Shown here one piece after another: positions 1-46,100 of a DNA stretch of 64,000 bases. Made by a program: the position numbers and the translations under genes. The notes under the pieces were generated by a model. That model was given only the letters and a program-made list of their open reading frames with translations, had not been told where the DNA came from and made no database searches. The stretch spans positions 11,777,361 to 11,841,360 of the forward strand of contig OX336343.1 of NCBI GenBank assembly GCA_946902875.1, read 5' to 3'. The DNA comes from Nematopogon swammerdamellus (Eukaryota; Arthropoda; Insecta; Lepidoptera; Adelidae). Position 1 is the first letter of the stretch; every line of letters starts with the position of its first letter.

Positions 1-106
1 GGTAAACTCCGAAACCTCCCAACAGATTTTGATGCGGTTTACACCAAAGAGTAGTTTTTAGGCTCACTATTATATTGTGCAGTATCAAAGAAAGTAAAGT
101 GTGGAC

Positions 107-124
107 GAGAGAGAGAGAGAGAGA
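107..124. repeat. (GA)n microsatellite
   Basis: Short uninterrupted GA dinucleotide run in the left flank of the LTR element. No gene is seen in 1-203. Confidence 0.85.
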
Positions 125-186
125 TAGAAAATATAAAAGAAGCGATTCGTTATTATCATATTTGCATTTAAATCGTATTTGCTGTT
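121..186 (+). repeat. dispersed repeat, copy 1
   Basis: About 65 bp resembling 61645-61695: both read GATAGA(A/G)AATATAA(A/G)AGAAGCGAT and continue through a TTTGCATTTAAATC core. Seen directly. The element type is unknown; it may be the edge of a larger repeat. Confidence 0.5.
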
Positions 187-203
187 AAACCAACCGTGTA
201 GCC

Positions 204-384
204 TGTAGGAACAAGTGTTTCGAAATTTGAATTTAGTTTAAGTTCTTAGTAATCTTTGTTCCGTCTTGTGAGTTGTCAAAAAAATAACAAAAATGTAAAA
301 ATTGTGCTTGAACAATATAATATTCTGAATTGCAAAGAAATCGTTTCAATTGATAATAATAGGAGGCCTGGCATGGCCCCCACA
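204..384 (+). repeat. 5' LTR
   Basis: 181 bp, identical to 4450-4630 by direct comparison. It starts TGTAGGAACA and ends GGCCCCCACA. Upstream is the target duplication TAGCC. Confidence 0.95.
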
Positions 385-387
385 TAT

Positions 388-399
388 TGGTGACCCCGA
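388..399 (+). promoter_or_regulatory. primer binding site (tRNA-Trp type)
   Basis: TGGTGACCCCGA lies 3 bases after the LTR end and complements the CCA-ended 3' terminus of eukaryotic tRNA-Trp, the primer known for CsRn1/Kabuki elements. It primes minus-strand DNA synthesis. Confidence 0.8.
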
Positions 400-428
400 T
401 TAAAGAACAACATAAAGAACAACGAAGA

Positions 429-1286
429 ATGGAGGAGAATAACGATTCGATTTCCGACAACAACGCGATCGAAGGCACAAGCTTCGGAGTTGAGAAGGTC
501 AGCGTGAAAATTCCACCTTTTTGGACTGAGAAGCCAGATATATGGTTTTCGCAAGTGGAAGCGCAGTTCACAATCAATAACATTATCTCAGAAAACACGA
601 AGTTCAACTATCTGATGGCTCAACTGGAACCGCGCATCGTTGAAAACATTTTCGATCTTGTTAGCAGCAGTGCGGCAAACCGCTACACTCTAGCTAAGCA
701 AAGACTCCTATCAATTTATAAGCAGTCAGATGAACGACAGTTTCGTAAGCTGATCAGCGAGCTCGAACTGGGAGAGCTGAAACCCAGTCAGCTCCTACGT
801 AAAATGAGAAGTTTGGCTGGAAGCAACATCACAGAAAAATTGCTTAGAACATTGTGGCTAGACAAATTACCAAACAATATTTCAAATATACTGACAATTT
901 CGGACGAAAATTTGGATAAGCTGGCTGAAATTGGTGACAGAATCTGTGACATTGGTAACAAACATGTCAACTCTGTCGACACGACAAATAAAACGTCAAG
1001 TCAACCGTCGTCATCAGCAACAATGACATCAACAAACACCATGGATTATTTAGTGAAACAAATCGAAGAGCTGAAAACAGAAATTAAAGAAATGCGTCGT
1101 AGTCGTTCGTCATATCGTTCTCAATCTTCTTCGCGCAATCGTAGCAGATCAAAGTCAAGATTTAATAAAGATGGTAAATACTGTTACTACCACTTTCGTT
1201 TTGGAACGAAGTGCTTTCCAGAAAAGTGTACTCTTCCCTGTAAATGGAAGCAGCAAAACCCAAACTCGAGCGGGCAGCAACAGTAG
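429..1286 (+). CDS. gag: gag polyprotein of gypsy-type element
   Basis: About 285 residues from the first ATG at 429; the frame is open from 387 but without an upstream ATG. The N-terminal two thirds form the capsid-like region typical of small insect gypsy gags. A Ser/Arg-rich stretch near 1090-1160 is followed by a C-terminal Cys-His-Cys-Cys cluster (C-x2-H-x6-C-x4-C, about 1180-1240) in place of the CCHC knuckle. The end overlaps pol by 43 bp in a different frame, so pol is probably made by -1 frameshifting. It packages the element RNA in cytoplasmic particles. No breaks seen. Confidence 0.88.
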   Translation: MEENNDSISDNNAIEGTSFGVEKVSVKIPPFWTEKPDIWFSQVEAQFTINNIISENTKFNYLMAQLEPRIVENIFDLVSSSAANRYTLAKQRLLSIYKQSDERQFRKLISELELGELKPSQLLRKMRSLAGSNITEKLLRTLWLDKLPNNISNILTISDENLDKLAEIGDRICDIGNKHVNSVDTTNKTSSQPSSSATMTSTNTMDYLVKQIEELKTEIKEMRRSRSSYRSQSSSRNRSRSKSRFNKDGKYCYYHFRFGTKCFPEKCTLPCKWKQQNPNSSGQQQ

Positions 1287-4200
1287 CGACCGCTAGTGCT
1301 GCCGAGTCTACTGAAAATGGTCGTCTATCTACAAATCACCGTTTAATTATGCGAGATAAGAACTCTGGAAATTATTTCCTCATTGACAGCGGAGCTGATG
1401 TTTCGATCATTCCCCCTAGTAAAAACTGTACACAAAAATCTACTAAATATAAATTATATGCTGCAAATAACACAGAAATACCTACGTACGGAACAACAAT
1501 TTTAAACGTCGACCTTGGATTAAGGAGAAAGTTTGAATGGCCCTTTATTATTGCTCAATGTTCAAGAGGTATAATTGGTGCAGATTTTCTTACAGAATTT
1601 AACCTGTTAATTGATTTGAAAAATAAACGATTAATTGATGGAACTACAAATTTAAATGTGGTTGCCGAAATAACTTCCGTGAGCGAAGCAAATTCGGTGA
1701 GTACAATAAAAAGTGATGCAGGAGTATATACCAACCTATTGACGAAGTATCCGGATTTGACTAAACCATTCATTACCCCAAATGAAACAAAACATGATTT
1801 TAAGCATCAAATTATAACTAAACCTGGACAACCTGTCTTTTGCAAACCACGTAGATTAACACCTGAGATGTTGAAAGTCGCAAAACAAGAATTTCAATTC
1901 ATGCTTGATCATAATATTATACGTCAATCAAAATCTCAGTGGTCTAGTCCACTTCACATGGTTAAGAAAGGAAATGGTTGGAGGGCATGTGGAGACTACC
2001 GCAGGCTGAATGACCAGACAATACCAGACAGATATAGCATTCCTCGTATAGAAGACGTAGCAGAGATTCTGGAAAATAAAATCATTTTCTCAAAACTAGA
2101 TCTTTTGTCAGCATATTATCAAATTCCAGTAGCGGAAGAGGATAAAGCCAAAACAGCAATTACGACCCCATTTGGTCTTTATGAATATAATGTGACACCT
2201 TTTGGTCTTCGCAATGCACCAACATCATTCATGAGATTCATACATCAAATACTTCGAGGACTGGATTTTTGTTTTGCTTATTTAGACGACATTTTAATTG
2301 CATCAACTTCACACGAACAACACCTCGAACATCTGAACATTTTATTTGAACGTCTAAATAGCTACGGCTTGAAAATAAATGTCAGCAAATGCATTTTTGG
2401 CGTAGAAGAAATTTCATTTCTTGGTCATATAATTACTTGTCAAGGCATGAAACCAGATACAAAGAAGGTAAATGCCATAATAAATTATGAAAAACCAAAA
2501 ACTATTCAACAACTCAGAAATTTTCTTGGCATGATAAACTTTTACAGAAAGTATCTAAAAAATGGAGCGCAAAATCAGATATTATTGAATGAGTATCTGA
2601 AAGGTGCAAAGAAAAAAGACAAACGATCTGTATTATGGACAGAGGAAGCAGAAAAACAATTTGAGTTATGTAAAAATGAACTTGCTAAAGCAGCTACTCT
2701 TACGATTCCCAATTCAAAATTTGAACTCGGACTTTTTGTTGACGCATCACAGTTTGCAATGGGTGCTGGAATACAACAAAAAGAAGGTAACCATTGGAAA
2801 CCAATTGGTTTTTTCTCAAAAAAATTTAGCGAAGCGCAGAAAAAGTATTCTACATATGATCGTGAATTATTAGCAATATATCATGCACTTAAATATTTCA
2901 AATACCAACTTGAATGTAGAACATTTACAGTATACACAGATCACAAACCATTGACTTATGCATTTATTCAGAGCAATGAAAAGGCTACACCACGTCAGTT
3001 ACGTCATCTACAATATATTTCTCAATTTACAACCGATATTAGATACATTCCAGGAAAAGAAAATATTGTCGCCGATAATTTATCACGAATTGAAGAAGTC
3101 AATACAATCAATTATGAAGATATTGCAAAAGAACAAGAAATGGACAGCGAATTAGACAGCTTGCGTATGAGTTCTGGATCTTCGCTGCAATTCAAGAAAT
3201 ATCCATTGGCTTCAGGAAAAGATTTATGGTGTGATGTATCAACTAACAATATTCGACCACAGACATATCGTTTCCTAATTTTTAAACATTACCATAATAT
3301 GTCGCACCCAGGAATTAAATCTACAGTAAAACTATTGTCATCAAAAGTAATATGGAAAAATATTAATAAAGACGTAGCTCTGTGGGCGAAAACATGCATA
3401 AGTTGCCAGACAAGTAAAGTTAGCAGGCATACTAAATCACCAATTCAACATTACCAAATAAGTGATGAAAGATTTTGGACAGTTCATATAGATATTGTAG
3501 GTCCACTTCCACTATCCGAAGGATATTCTTATTGCTTAACATGTACTGATCGATTTACATGTTGGACAGAAATCATTCCTATTTATTCGATCACAGCTGA
3601 AAACATAGCAAGAGCATTTTTTACAAACTGGATATCAAGATTTGGATCTCCACATAAAATTGTAACGGACAGAGGTGGCCAATTTGATTCTGCACTATTT
3701 AGATCATTGGCACAACTCTGTGGAAGCAAGTTAAGCCATACTACAGCATACAATCCAAAATGCAACGGTAAAATAGAACGATTTCATAGAACTATGAAGA
3801 ATGCCATTCGAGCACATTGTCATGAAAAATGGACTGAGGTAATCCCGACTATACTACTTGGCTTAAGATCTGTTCTGAAACCAGAAGCTAATGCATCAGT
3901 CGCCGAAATGGTGTACGGCAAGCCAATTCAGCTTCCTGGCGATTTCTTTGAAGAAAGCAACCAAGGTGTTTCAGAGTCAGAGTTTGTTAATAGTCTAAGA
4001 AATAGAATGAATAATCTGAAACCGGTCAACATTCAACACAAAAATAGAACAACAACATTTGTAAATAAAGATCTTCAACATTCGTCGCATGTCTTTATCA
4101 GAGAAGATAGAATTCAACCAAAACTAAACAAACCATACACAGGACCATATCTGGTGCTAAAAAGGACTGAAAAATATTTTACATTGCACATTAAAGGTAA

Positions 4201-4411
4201 AGAGGTAAATGTGTCAATTGACAGGCTGAAACCAGCTTATGTATTGGCCGATCCGCAACTTGAAGAAAGTTTTCCCTGTACTTCTCTCCAAGCCGGCTCT
4301 CAACAAGACTGTAATTTTCCTATATCATTAGAAGATACACCCCCACCCAACAAACCAACTAAAGCTACACGATCAGGAAGAATCGTTCGTTTTCCTGTGA
4401 AGTATTTGTGA
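1244..4411 (+). CDS. pol: pol polyprotein (protease, RT, RNase H, integrase)
   Basis: An uninterrupted 1,055-residue frame. In order: aspartic protease with DSGAD near residue 50; reverse transcriptase with the catalytic YLDD box (about 345-350) and RPLNDQT-like upstream motifs; RNase H with DAS, TYDRELLAI and TDHKPL; a His/Cys integrase zinc region (H-x-H then C-x2-C near 690-725); the integrase core with D, D and E in DIVGPL, TDRGGQ and NGKIERFHR; and a C-terminal chromodomain-free tail. Gene order RT-RNH-IN places it in Ty3/gypsy. It copies the element RNA into DNA and inserts it. The overlap with gag suggests a frameshifted fusion product. Confidence 0.93.
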   Translation: MEAAKPKLERAATVATASAAESTENGRLSTNHRLIMRDKNSGNYFLIDSGADVSIIPPSKNCTQKSTKYKLYAANNTEIPTYGTTILNVDLGLRRKFEWPFIIAQCSRGIIGADFLTEFNLLIDLKNKRLIDGTTNLNVVAEITSVSEANSVSTIKSDAGVYTNLLTKYPDLTKPFITPNETKHDFKHQIITKPGQPVFCKPRRLTPEMLKVAKQEFQFMLDHNIIRQSKSQWSSPLHMVKKGNGWRACGDYRRLNDQTIPDRYSIPRIEDVAEILENKIIFSKLDLLSAYYQIPVAEEDKAKTAITTPFGLYEYNVTPFGLRNAPTSFMRFIHQILRGLDFCFAYLDDILIASTSHEQHLEHLNILFERLNSYGLKINVSKCIFGVEEISFLGHIITCQGMKPDTKKVNAIINYEKPKTIQQLRNFLGMINFYRKYLKNGAQNQILLNEYLKGAKKKDKRSVLWTEEAEKQFELCKNELAKAATLTIPNSKFELGLFVDASQFAMGAGIQQKEGNHWKPIGFFSKKFSEAQKKYSTYDRELLAIYHALKYFKYQLECRTFTVYTDHKPLTYAFIQSNEKATPRQLRHLQYISQFTTDIRYIPGKENIVADNLSRIEEVNTINYEDIAKEQEMDSELDSLRMSSGSSLQFKKYPLASGKDLWCDVSTNNIRPQTYRFLIFKHYHNMSHPGIKSTVKLLSSKVIWKNINKDVALWAKTCISCQTSKVSRHTKSPIQHYQISDERFWTVHIDIVGPLPLSEGYSYCLTCTDRFTCWTEIIPIYSITAENIARAFFTNWISRFGSPHKIVTDRGGQFDSALFRSLAQLCGSKLSHTTAYNPKCNGKIERFHRTMKNAIRAHCHEKWTEVIPTILLGLRSVLKPEANASVAEMVYGKPIQLPGDFFEESNQGVSESEFVNSLRNRMNNLKPVNIQHKNRTTTFVNKDLQHSSHVFIREDRIQPKLNKPYTGPYLVLKRTEKYFTLHIKGKEVNVSIDRLKPAYVLADPQLEESFPCTSLQAGSQQDCNFPISLEDTPPPNKPTKATRSGRIVRFPVKYL

Positions 4412-4438
4412 GTTACGACTTAGCAAGTAGTTGTAACT

Positions 4439-4449
4439 GGAGGGAAAAG
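4439..4449 (+). promoter_or_regulatory. polypurine tract
   Basis: GGAGGGAAAAG directly abuts the 3' LTR, the expected position for the plus-strand primer. Confidence 0.85.
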
Positions 4450-4630
4450 TGTAGGAACAAGTGTTTCGAAATTTGAATTTAGTTTAAGTTCTTAGTAATC
4501 TTTGTTCCGTCTTGTGAGTTGTCAAAAAAATAACAAAAATGTAAAAATTGTGCTTGAACAATATAATATTCTGAATTGCAAAGAAATCGTTTCAATTGAT
4601 AATAATAGGAGGCCTGGCATGGCCCCCACA
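4450..4630 (+). repeat. 3' LTR
   Basis: Identical to the 5' LTR over 181 bp; followed by TAGCC, the repeat of the target site. Confidence 0.95.
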
Positions 4631-4664
4631 TAGCCAACCGTGTCAGTATCCATAAAAAAAAAAA
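4631..4664 (+). mobile_element. SINE family A tail fragment
   Basis: Matches the last 30 bases of the SINE A copies (TAGCCAACCGTGTCAGT, then TCCATAAAA...). The gypsy element sits at its edge. Confidence 0.65.
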
Positions 4665-4800
4665 AACGAGTCTACCGCAAGCGAAGACGCGTGCAAAAGT
4701 TAGTCAGATATAAACATAACTCATAATAACGTTTAGTAAAATATTATTTGATTGATTTTGAAAATCTGCATAAGCAGGAAATCGAAAAAAATATAATACC

Positions 4801-4866
4801 CAAAGAGTTTGTATTACGTCGCTGCGCTCCTTTAAAGGAGCGCAGCGACGTAATACAAACTCTTTG
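4801..4866. mobile_element. 66-bp perfectly palindromic hAT-like mini-element
   Basis: Two 33-bp arms starting CAAAGAGTTTG meet head to head with no loop. The 8-bp duplication ATAATACC flanks both sides (4793-4800, 4867-4874). The arm equals the first 33 bp of the inverted ends of the 3.46-kb element at 49604-53060. An 8-bp duplication and CA-starting ends fit the hAT superfamily. It appears to be a transposed unit made only of terminal repeats. Confidence 0.85.
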
Positions 4867-5215
4867 ATAATACCTATATTCGGTTCGACACAACGGCAGC
4901 GTCCTTGAAAGCCCCATATGGGGCGCATTAAAGACGATTTTGTATGGAGAAATTTAACATCCGTCTCGTCTTAAAAAAAAAAGATACAAATATGAGACAG
5001 TCTATAACTCCACACGTCGAGGACTGTGTGCTACTTTTCACTTCCTACACAGACCACCTAACCGAGGATCCCTAGCTTCGGGAATAAGTTATGTATGAAG
5101 AACTGTAATATCGCAAACATCGATGCAACATACGACAGGTGACGACGCGACGGCTGCGCGCCGATTATTTACTCTGTGGCGCGCCCTAGACTGAGCGAAA
5201 AATGGAAGCGCGAAC

Positions 5216-5458
5216 AGCCACACACGGACGCTGGCGTCCGGCCGGAGTCACCGGACTCCGCGTCGCGTATTCTCCACACACGATGAGTTAGATTACGTCC
5301 AATGGAGTCGCGGCGTTATGGATTTTGGAATGATTGGAAATTCAACTTATTCCGTGACTCCACGCAATCCCTCTGAGATTTCACACACACGGTGACTTTT
5401 CGTGCGTTTTTGGAGTCAAGCGTTGGAAACACGTGGAGTCGCGTCTCCGTGTGTGGCT
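5216..5458. mobile_element. 243-bp inverted-repeat element
   Basis: Ends are AGCCACACACGGA and its reverse complement, continuing imperfectly inward (GACGC). The interior repeats GGAGTC/GACTCC several times. No clear target duplication. Probably a MITE; superfamily unknown. Confidence 0.5.
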
Positions 5459-5479
5459 ACCTTTACAAGTTTGTATTTC

Positions 5480-5645
5480 CGAAAATAATTCTTAGGTGGT
5501 TATAAAAAAAACTAAACACCGTAACATTGCAAAAGAAAAAAAGCAAAAAAAAAGCAAAAAGATTTTGTGGGATTCGAACCCAGGTCATAAAACTGCTAGT
5601 CTAGCTAGCTAGACCCTCACCCCTGAGCCACGAACAAACGAATAT
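5480..5645 (-). mobile_element. tRNA-like repeat module, copy 1
   Basis: On the - strand a tRNA-like run with A-box-like TGGCTCAGGGG and B box GGTTCGAATCC (about 5570-5635) is followed by a T-rich tail. The flank TTAGGTGGTTATAAAAAAA recurs in the copy at 6600-6785. Probably SINE-derived and not a working tRNA gene. Confidence 0.45.
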
Positions 5646-5922
5646 CGAATTCCCTTGATTCGCTTTCGGCTCTATGACGTGACAGCTGTCAGCGAGAGCC
5701 AACAGAATTGATCCCGAGCCACTCGTCAAATTACTGATAAGATTTATGCCATAGAGCATAGAGGTTAAGCTAAGCCCGGTCCACCACCAGAAAGCCCTGA
5801 CCCGCGGCTCCTGCGGTCCTGCGGAAAGGGTCTGGCACATGAGAGAACAAAGGAATAGGATTGACTCTTGCGCTATAAATCAGCTGATTGTAAACGGGTG
5901 GTTTAAAAAAAATTACCTGGGT

Positions 5923-6522
5923 GCGACGCATCTTCTCTATATTAACCCTAACTTAATGTTGAGGCGGTGCATGTCGTTTTTGTTACGTTTCGTTTCGTAC
6001 ATGTGGGTGGATGGACTATGGCGCGCGAAAACATTTGATCTTCCTTTGTTCTTTCATGTGCCGCTTCGCTGCGGAACCTCCTTTCGGAAACACTCGGCTC
6101 GAAGGAGTGTGGTATCATACGAGTGATGTTTTGGTGGTTTAAAAATTGGTTGTCTGTAAAGTCGGTTTACGGACGATAGTTTTATGTGATGATGATGACA
6201 TGGAATAATCGTAGTACCTACATAGAGCAAAGATCAGTAATTTATATTTCCAGTAGAAAGATTAATCATCTTGTGACTGGCCATCAATAAACTTCTGTTG
6301 TCTGATCTTGACAGTTTTACTTCTTAAGACGTTTCCATGGTAACTTTGACTTTAACGATTGTGCCTCTCTATCGCTTGTTACGCGCTCTCGCTTGCACAC
6401 ACAGGCTCAGATGGAACGTGACACTTTTTCGTGTGTGCAGCCGGTGTTCATCAATTTATAAGACGTGACGTCATCACGTCAAAAACAAATAACCAGGGTT
6501 AATAATACAGAAGATGCGTCGC
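5923..6522. mobile_element. about 600-bp inverted-repeat DNA element
   Basis: The left end GCGACGCATCTTCT (then TATATTAACCCT) is matched in reverse by 6493-6522. No transposase. A second left end of the same family starts at 6531, directly after the right end, forming a palindrome at the junction. Confidence 0.55.
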
Positions 6523-6539
6523 GTAGCTACGCGACGCAT
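6514..6539. repeat. 26-bp perfect palindrome at element junction
   Basis: Arms ATGCGTCGCGTAG and CTACGCGACGCAT. Each arm carries the terminal GCGACGCAT of the element family at 5923-6522, so it marks two element ends facing each other. Confidence 0.7.
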
Positions 6540-6599
6540 GTTCTCTATATTAACTCTAATCTAATGTTGAGGCGGCGCATGTCGTTTTCGTTACGTTTG

Positions 6600-6785
6600 T
6601 ATTTTCGAAAATAAAGCTTTCTTAGGTGGTTATAAAAAAAATAACCATAACCTAATTTTAACACCCTAACATTGCTTAAAAAAAACAAAACAAAACAAAT
6701 TTTGACAAAAGGGACACGAACCCATGGTCGAGATCGAAAAAATAAAAATCCTACTCTCTTATACCACTGAGCCAACAAATTACAT
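6600..6785 (-). mobile_element. tRNA-like repeat module, copy 2
   Basis: Same layout as 5480-5645: the shared TTAGGTGGTTATAAAAAAA flank, an A-rich run, and a - strand tRNA-like segment with TGGCTCAGTGGT and GGTTCGTGTCC. Diverged. The stretch from here to 7027 shows nothing else except the presumed WDR81 promoter and 5' leader. Confidence 0.4.
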
Positions 6786-7027
6786 AAACGACAAAACCAA
6801 TATCGGATTCAGTTGGTTCGCTTTCGAGCCGAGTCAACCCGAGTGTTTCCGAAAGGAGCGTAGGAGGAGGCGCTGGATCAGCCAGAGCTCTCAGGTGCCA
6901 AACCCGCTCTTTGGCCTTGATTGAATAAATTAGTAATCTTTGGTGTATGTAATCAAAATGTCAAATTGCTATCAAATGTAACCTCGCGCCACAACAAAGC
7001 AACAACAAAACAAACTAACAAAACGGC

Positions 7028-42527
<35,500 letters not shown>

Positions 42528-42989
42528 TGCATCACCGTCGTGTGGAAGATCAGTTTATTTCTGTTAGTGTTTGGATCATCATGTAAATACCTCAAGTAAA
42601 TATCACGGGGTAAAGAGATGGAAGAATGTTAGTTGTAACTGTCGTTGGATAATTTACCGAAGATCAATTTTAAATACTCACGTACTGATGAATGTCAGAT
42701 TGTAGCACCAAAAGGGAAGGAACAGTTTGACTAAATAATTGAAAAGGCACTAGCATAATATACTTCGTTGGTTTCTGTAGGGTTTTATTCTATCATAGTC
42801 CGTCCTTTTTAATCACAAGACACAAACTTGCAATACCCAACAAAATAAATAATTTACACAGTCAGTAGTAGTAAGTACAACTCGGAACCCTACATAGTAT
42901 TACTTATTTGGTTATTTGTATCTTCATATTTACATACATCATAAATTACACAGTTCCTGTGTAATGTTTATATATAGATGAAAAATAAA
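42528..42989 (+). other. WDR81: WDR81 3' untranslated region
   Basis: AT-rich; AATAAA signals at about 42841 and 42984. No other gene. Confidence 0.6.
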
Positions 42990-43025
42990 AGTAATATTTA
43001 TTATATCTGTGTTTATTGACTATTT

Positions 43026-43130
43026 AACTGCTCAGGTGTTGCCAGGACGAAATCGTCCCGGCGCCGAGTGGCGCGGCCAACTTTCGGCATTGAAATTGAA
43101 TACTCTTTGAATATGGGGATAAGGCTCATT
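43026..43130 (+). mobile_element. left-end fragment of the piggyBac-type MITE
   Basis: TTAA (43022) then CTGCTCAGGTGT, and later ACTCTTTGAATATG(G)GG, matching 36065-36190. The rest is replaced by the Helitron-like repeat. Confidence 0.6.
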
Positions 43131-46100
43131 ATCAATACTAATAATAAATCTGTAAGGGATGGTCATGGAGTAAGTTGCTTTGTTTTAGGAAATATTGAGT
43201 TTGTAGCCTCTATGTATGATAATAAAGCTAAATTGACGATTTTTAGAAATCTTTTCTGTATGTATGTATGTATGTTCCGCCATAACTCTTAAACCGATCA
43301 TCCGAATTCGATGAAAATTTGTACAAGCACATTTAACTATATGGGACACAGGATAGGCTATATAAAATTCAGTTCCGGTTACGCTAAGATGTGGCTCCCA
43401 TACAAACCGATATGTTCAATCCGCGCGCCTTAGTACTATACATACTACATAGGTATGTATTTACCGAGCGAGCGGCAGTTGGCGGCGGCGCGCGGGAGGC
43501 GCGGCCTATAAACTCAACAGCGAACCGAGCAGCCGCACTATATTCCTCTTTCACGCAAAAACTACTGAACAGATTTTGATGAGCCTTTACAGTACTATAG
43601 CTTATACATCAAAAAGACTATAATTTATAAAGACATTGTGTAAATTTGCCCAAATATCGATAAATGTCAAGTAAGTCGGAAAAAAATCCTGCCTTCTGAG
43701 AGCTATCTTGGCGTGCGCTGCATAAACCGTTAGAGTTACACGAAGATAGTGTATGGTGAGGTAGTTTCTTTAGAGAAACTACCATAGTTCTAAAAAACTA
43801 GAAACTACTATAGTTCTAAAAAAAAAGTCCGGGACAGCATATATCTACCTTTTATGTGGAAGCCACAATAGCCAAAATAGTGAACCAAAAATACATTTAA
43901 ATTGCATACTGTATTTAAAATGCACATTTTGTAGTTTTCAATTAATTCTTATCAAAATACATACTTTTATCGCTTCTGGTATTTAAAGTAGATACACTTT
44001 AGCTGTTACACTAAATAATTTGGACAAATAGTTTAAAAGTTACGACGACGAGAATGTCTTGAGAGAAGCGCTGCGCTTCTCTCAGCGGGGGGCAGCGGGG
44101 CGAGGCGAATATGTTTGTATGAATCTCCTCCATAAAATTTAAGCCGATCATCTAAATTCGATTAAAATTACTACACGCACATTTAGCTATACGAGACACA
44201 GGATAGGCTAAATAAAATTCAGTTCCGGATATGCTAATATGTGGAGTATTTTACTTAGTTAGGTAGGTATCTAAAGTATTTGATTTATTTTAATTGAATT
44301 TTCTCATTTTAATATCGAGGGCTTTTTACCGCGGATTCGCTCGCGTGAAATTCGTATTTCAAAAGAAGAAACTAAGTACAACACCTATTGTGAAGGTGCA
44401 CCTAGCCGGCCGACATGGTATTCGCAGCCCCCGTAAATATTCGAATGCCCGTGGGCGCCGTCGGACTACACCTCTGCGTTAGTCTGGTGCGCGTCAACGT
44501 ACAACGGACCGTCTTGAGGTCTCAGTGCGGAGAATGGCCCACCCGTCTTCCCAAGAGGCTGGGCAGCAAACAACAACAAACAACAACATAGTCTGGTGCG
44601 CGCGATATGTCGAGCTTCCCATAAAAAAAAAAGAAAAAGTAACTTAGGCCGGGACCGGAGGGCGAACAGGAAGAGGTTAAACCGTTTCGAAGAAAATAAG
44701 CAACAAAGGGCGAGGCCGAAGGCCGAGCTGCGTTCAGGAAGACCTTCAACCTTCTCGAAGAAAGTAAGTAACTGAGGGCGAGGCCTAAGGTCGAGCTGCG
44801 TTCAGGAAGACTATAATCCTTCTCGAAGAAAGTAAGTAACTAAGGGCGTGGCCGAAGGCCAAGCTGTATTCTGGAAGACACTAAACCTTCTCGATGACAG
44901 TAAGTAACTATGGGCGATAGTTACTTACTTTCTTCAAGACGGTTTATAGTCTTCCTGAACAAAGCTCGGCCTTCGGCCTCGCCCTCAATTACTTAATTTC
45001 TTCGAGAAGGTTTATGCTTTTCCTGAACGTAGCTCGGCCTTCGGCCTCACCCTTTTACTTTCTTCGAGAAGGTTTATGGTCTTCCTGAACGCAGCTCGGC
45101 CTTCGGCCTCGCCCTCAGTTAGGTACTTACTTTCATCAAGAAGGTTTATAGTCTTCCTGGACGCAGCTCGGCCTTCGGCCTCGCCCTCAGTTAGGTACTT
45201 ACTTTCATCAAGAAGGTTTATAGTCTTCCTGGACGCAGCTCGGCCTTCGCCCTCGCCCTCAGTTAGGTACTTACTTTCATCAAGAAGGTTTATAGTCTTC
45301 CTGAACGCAGCTCGGCCTTCGGCCTCGCCCTTAGTTACTTACTTTCTTCGAGAAGGTTTATGGTCTTCCTGAACGCAGCTCGGCCTTCGGCCTTGGCCAC
45401 GATTACTTAATTTCCTCGAGAAGGTTTATGCTCTTCCTGAACGCAGCTCGGCCTTCGGCCTCACCCTTTTACTTTCTTCGAGAAGGTTTATGGTCTTCCT
45501 GAACGCAGCTCGGCCTTCGGCCTCGCCCTCAGTTAGGTACTTACTTTCATCAAGAAGGTTTATAGTCTTCCTGGACGCAGCTCGGCCTTCGGCCTCGCCC
45601 TCAGTTAGGTACTTAATTTCCTCGAGAAGGTTTATAGTCTTCCTGAACGCAGCTCGGCCTTCGGCCTCGCCCTTAGTTACTTACTTTCTTCGAGAAGGTT
45701 TATGTTCTTCCTGAACGCAGCTCGGCCTTCGGCCTCGCCCTCTGTTACTTACTTCTTCGAAAAGGTTATCGTCTTCCTGAACGCAGCTCGGCCTTCGGCC
45801 TCGCCCTCAGTGACTTACTTTCTTCAAGAAGGTTTACAGTCTTGCTGTACGCAGCTCGGCCTTCGGCCTCGCTCTCAATTACTTACTTTCTTTGAGTGGG
45901 TTTATCGTCTTCCTGAACGCAGCTCGGCCTTCGGCCTCGCCCTTAGTTACTTACTTTCTTCGAGAAGGTTTATTGTCTTCCAGAATGCAGCTCAGCCTGA
46001 AGCCTCGCCGTTAGTTACTTACTTTATTTGAGAAGGCTTATCGTTTACCTTACTTAACGCAGATCGGCCTTAGTTACTTACTTGCTTTCTTTGAAATACG

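Larger units (their letters stand above)
204..4630 (+). mobile_element. intact Ty3/gypsy LTR retrotransposon, CsRn1/Kabuki type
   Basis: A complete 4,427-bp element with two identical 181-bp LTRs that begin TGT and end ACA, flanked by the 5-bp duplication TAGCC (199-203 and 4631-4635). Inside are a primer site matching the 3' end of tRNA-Trp, gag, an overlapping pol, and a polypurine tract. There is no envelope gene. Primer choice and a Cys-His-Cys-Cys gag motif instead of the usual CCHC are known marks of the CsRn1/Kabuki clade. Both reading frames are open, so this is a recent and possibly active insertion. The right flank is the tail of a SINE. Confidence 0.93.

Noticed and set aside
5570..5640. 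tRNA gene
   Set aside because: A and B box-like, but the acceptor stem is poor and the same flanks recur at 6600-6785, so it is repeat-derived.
45076..46031. Reading frames of 74-109 codons with repeated NAARPSASP motifs
   Set aside because: They run through the tandem satellite on its own period; codons repeat because the DNA repeats. No start context or splice support.
44640..46080. CRISPR-like array
   Set aside because: Units are tandem with no unique spacers, and the genome is eukaryotic.
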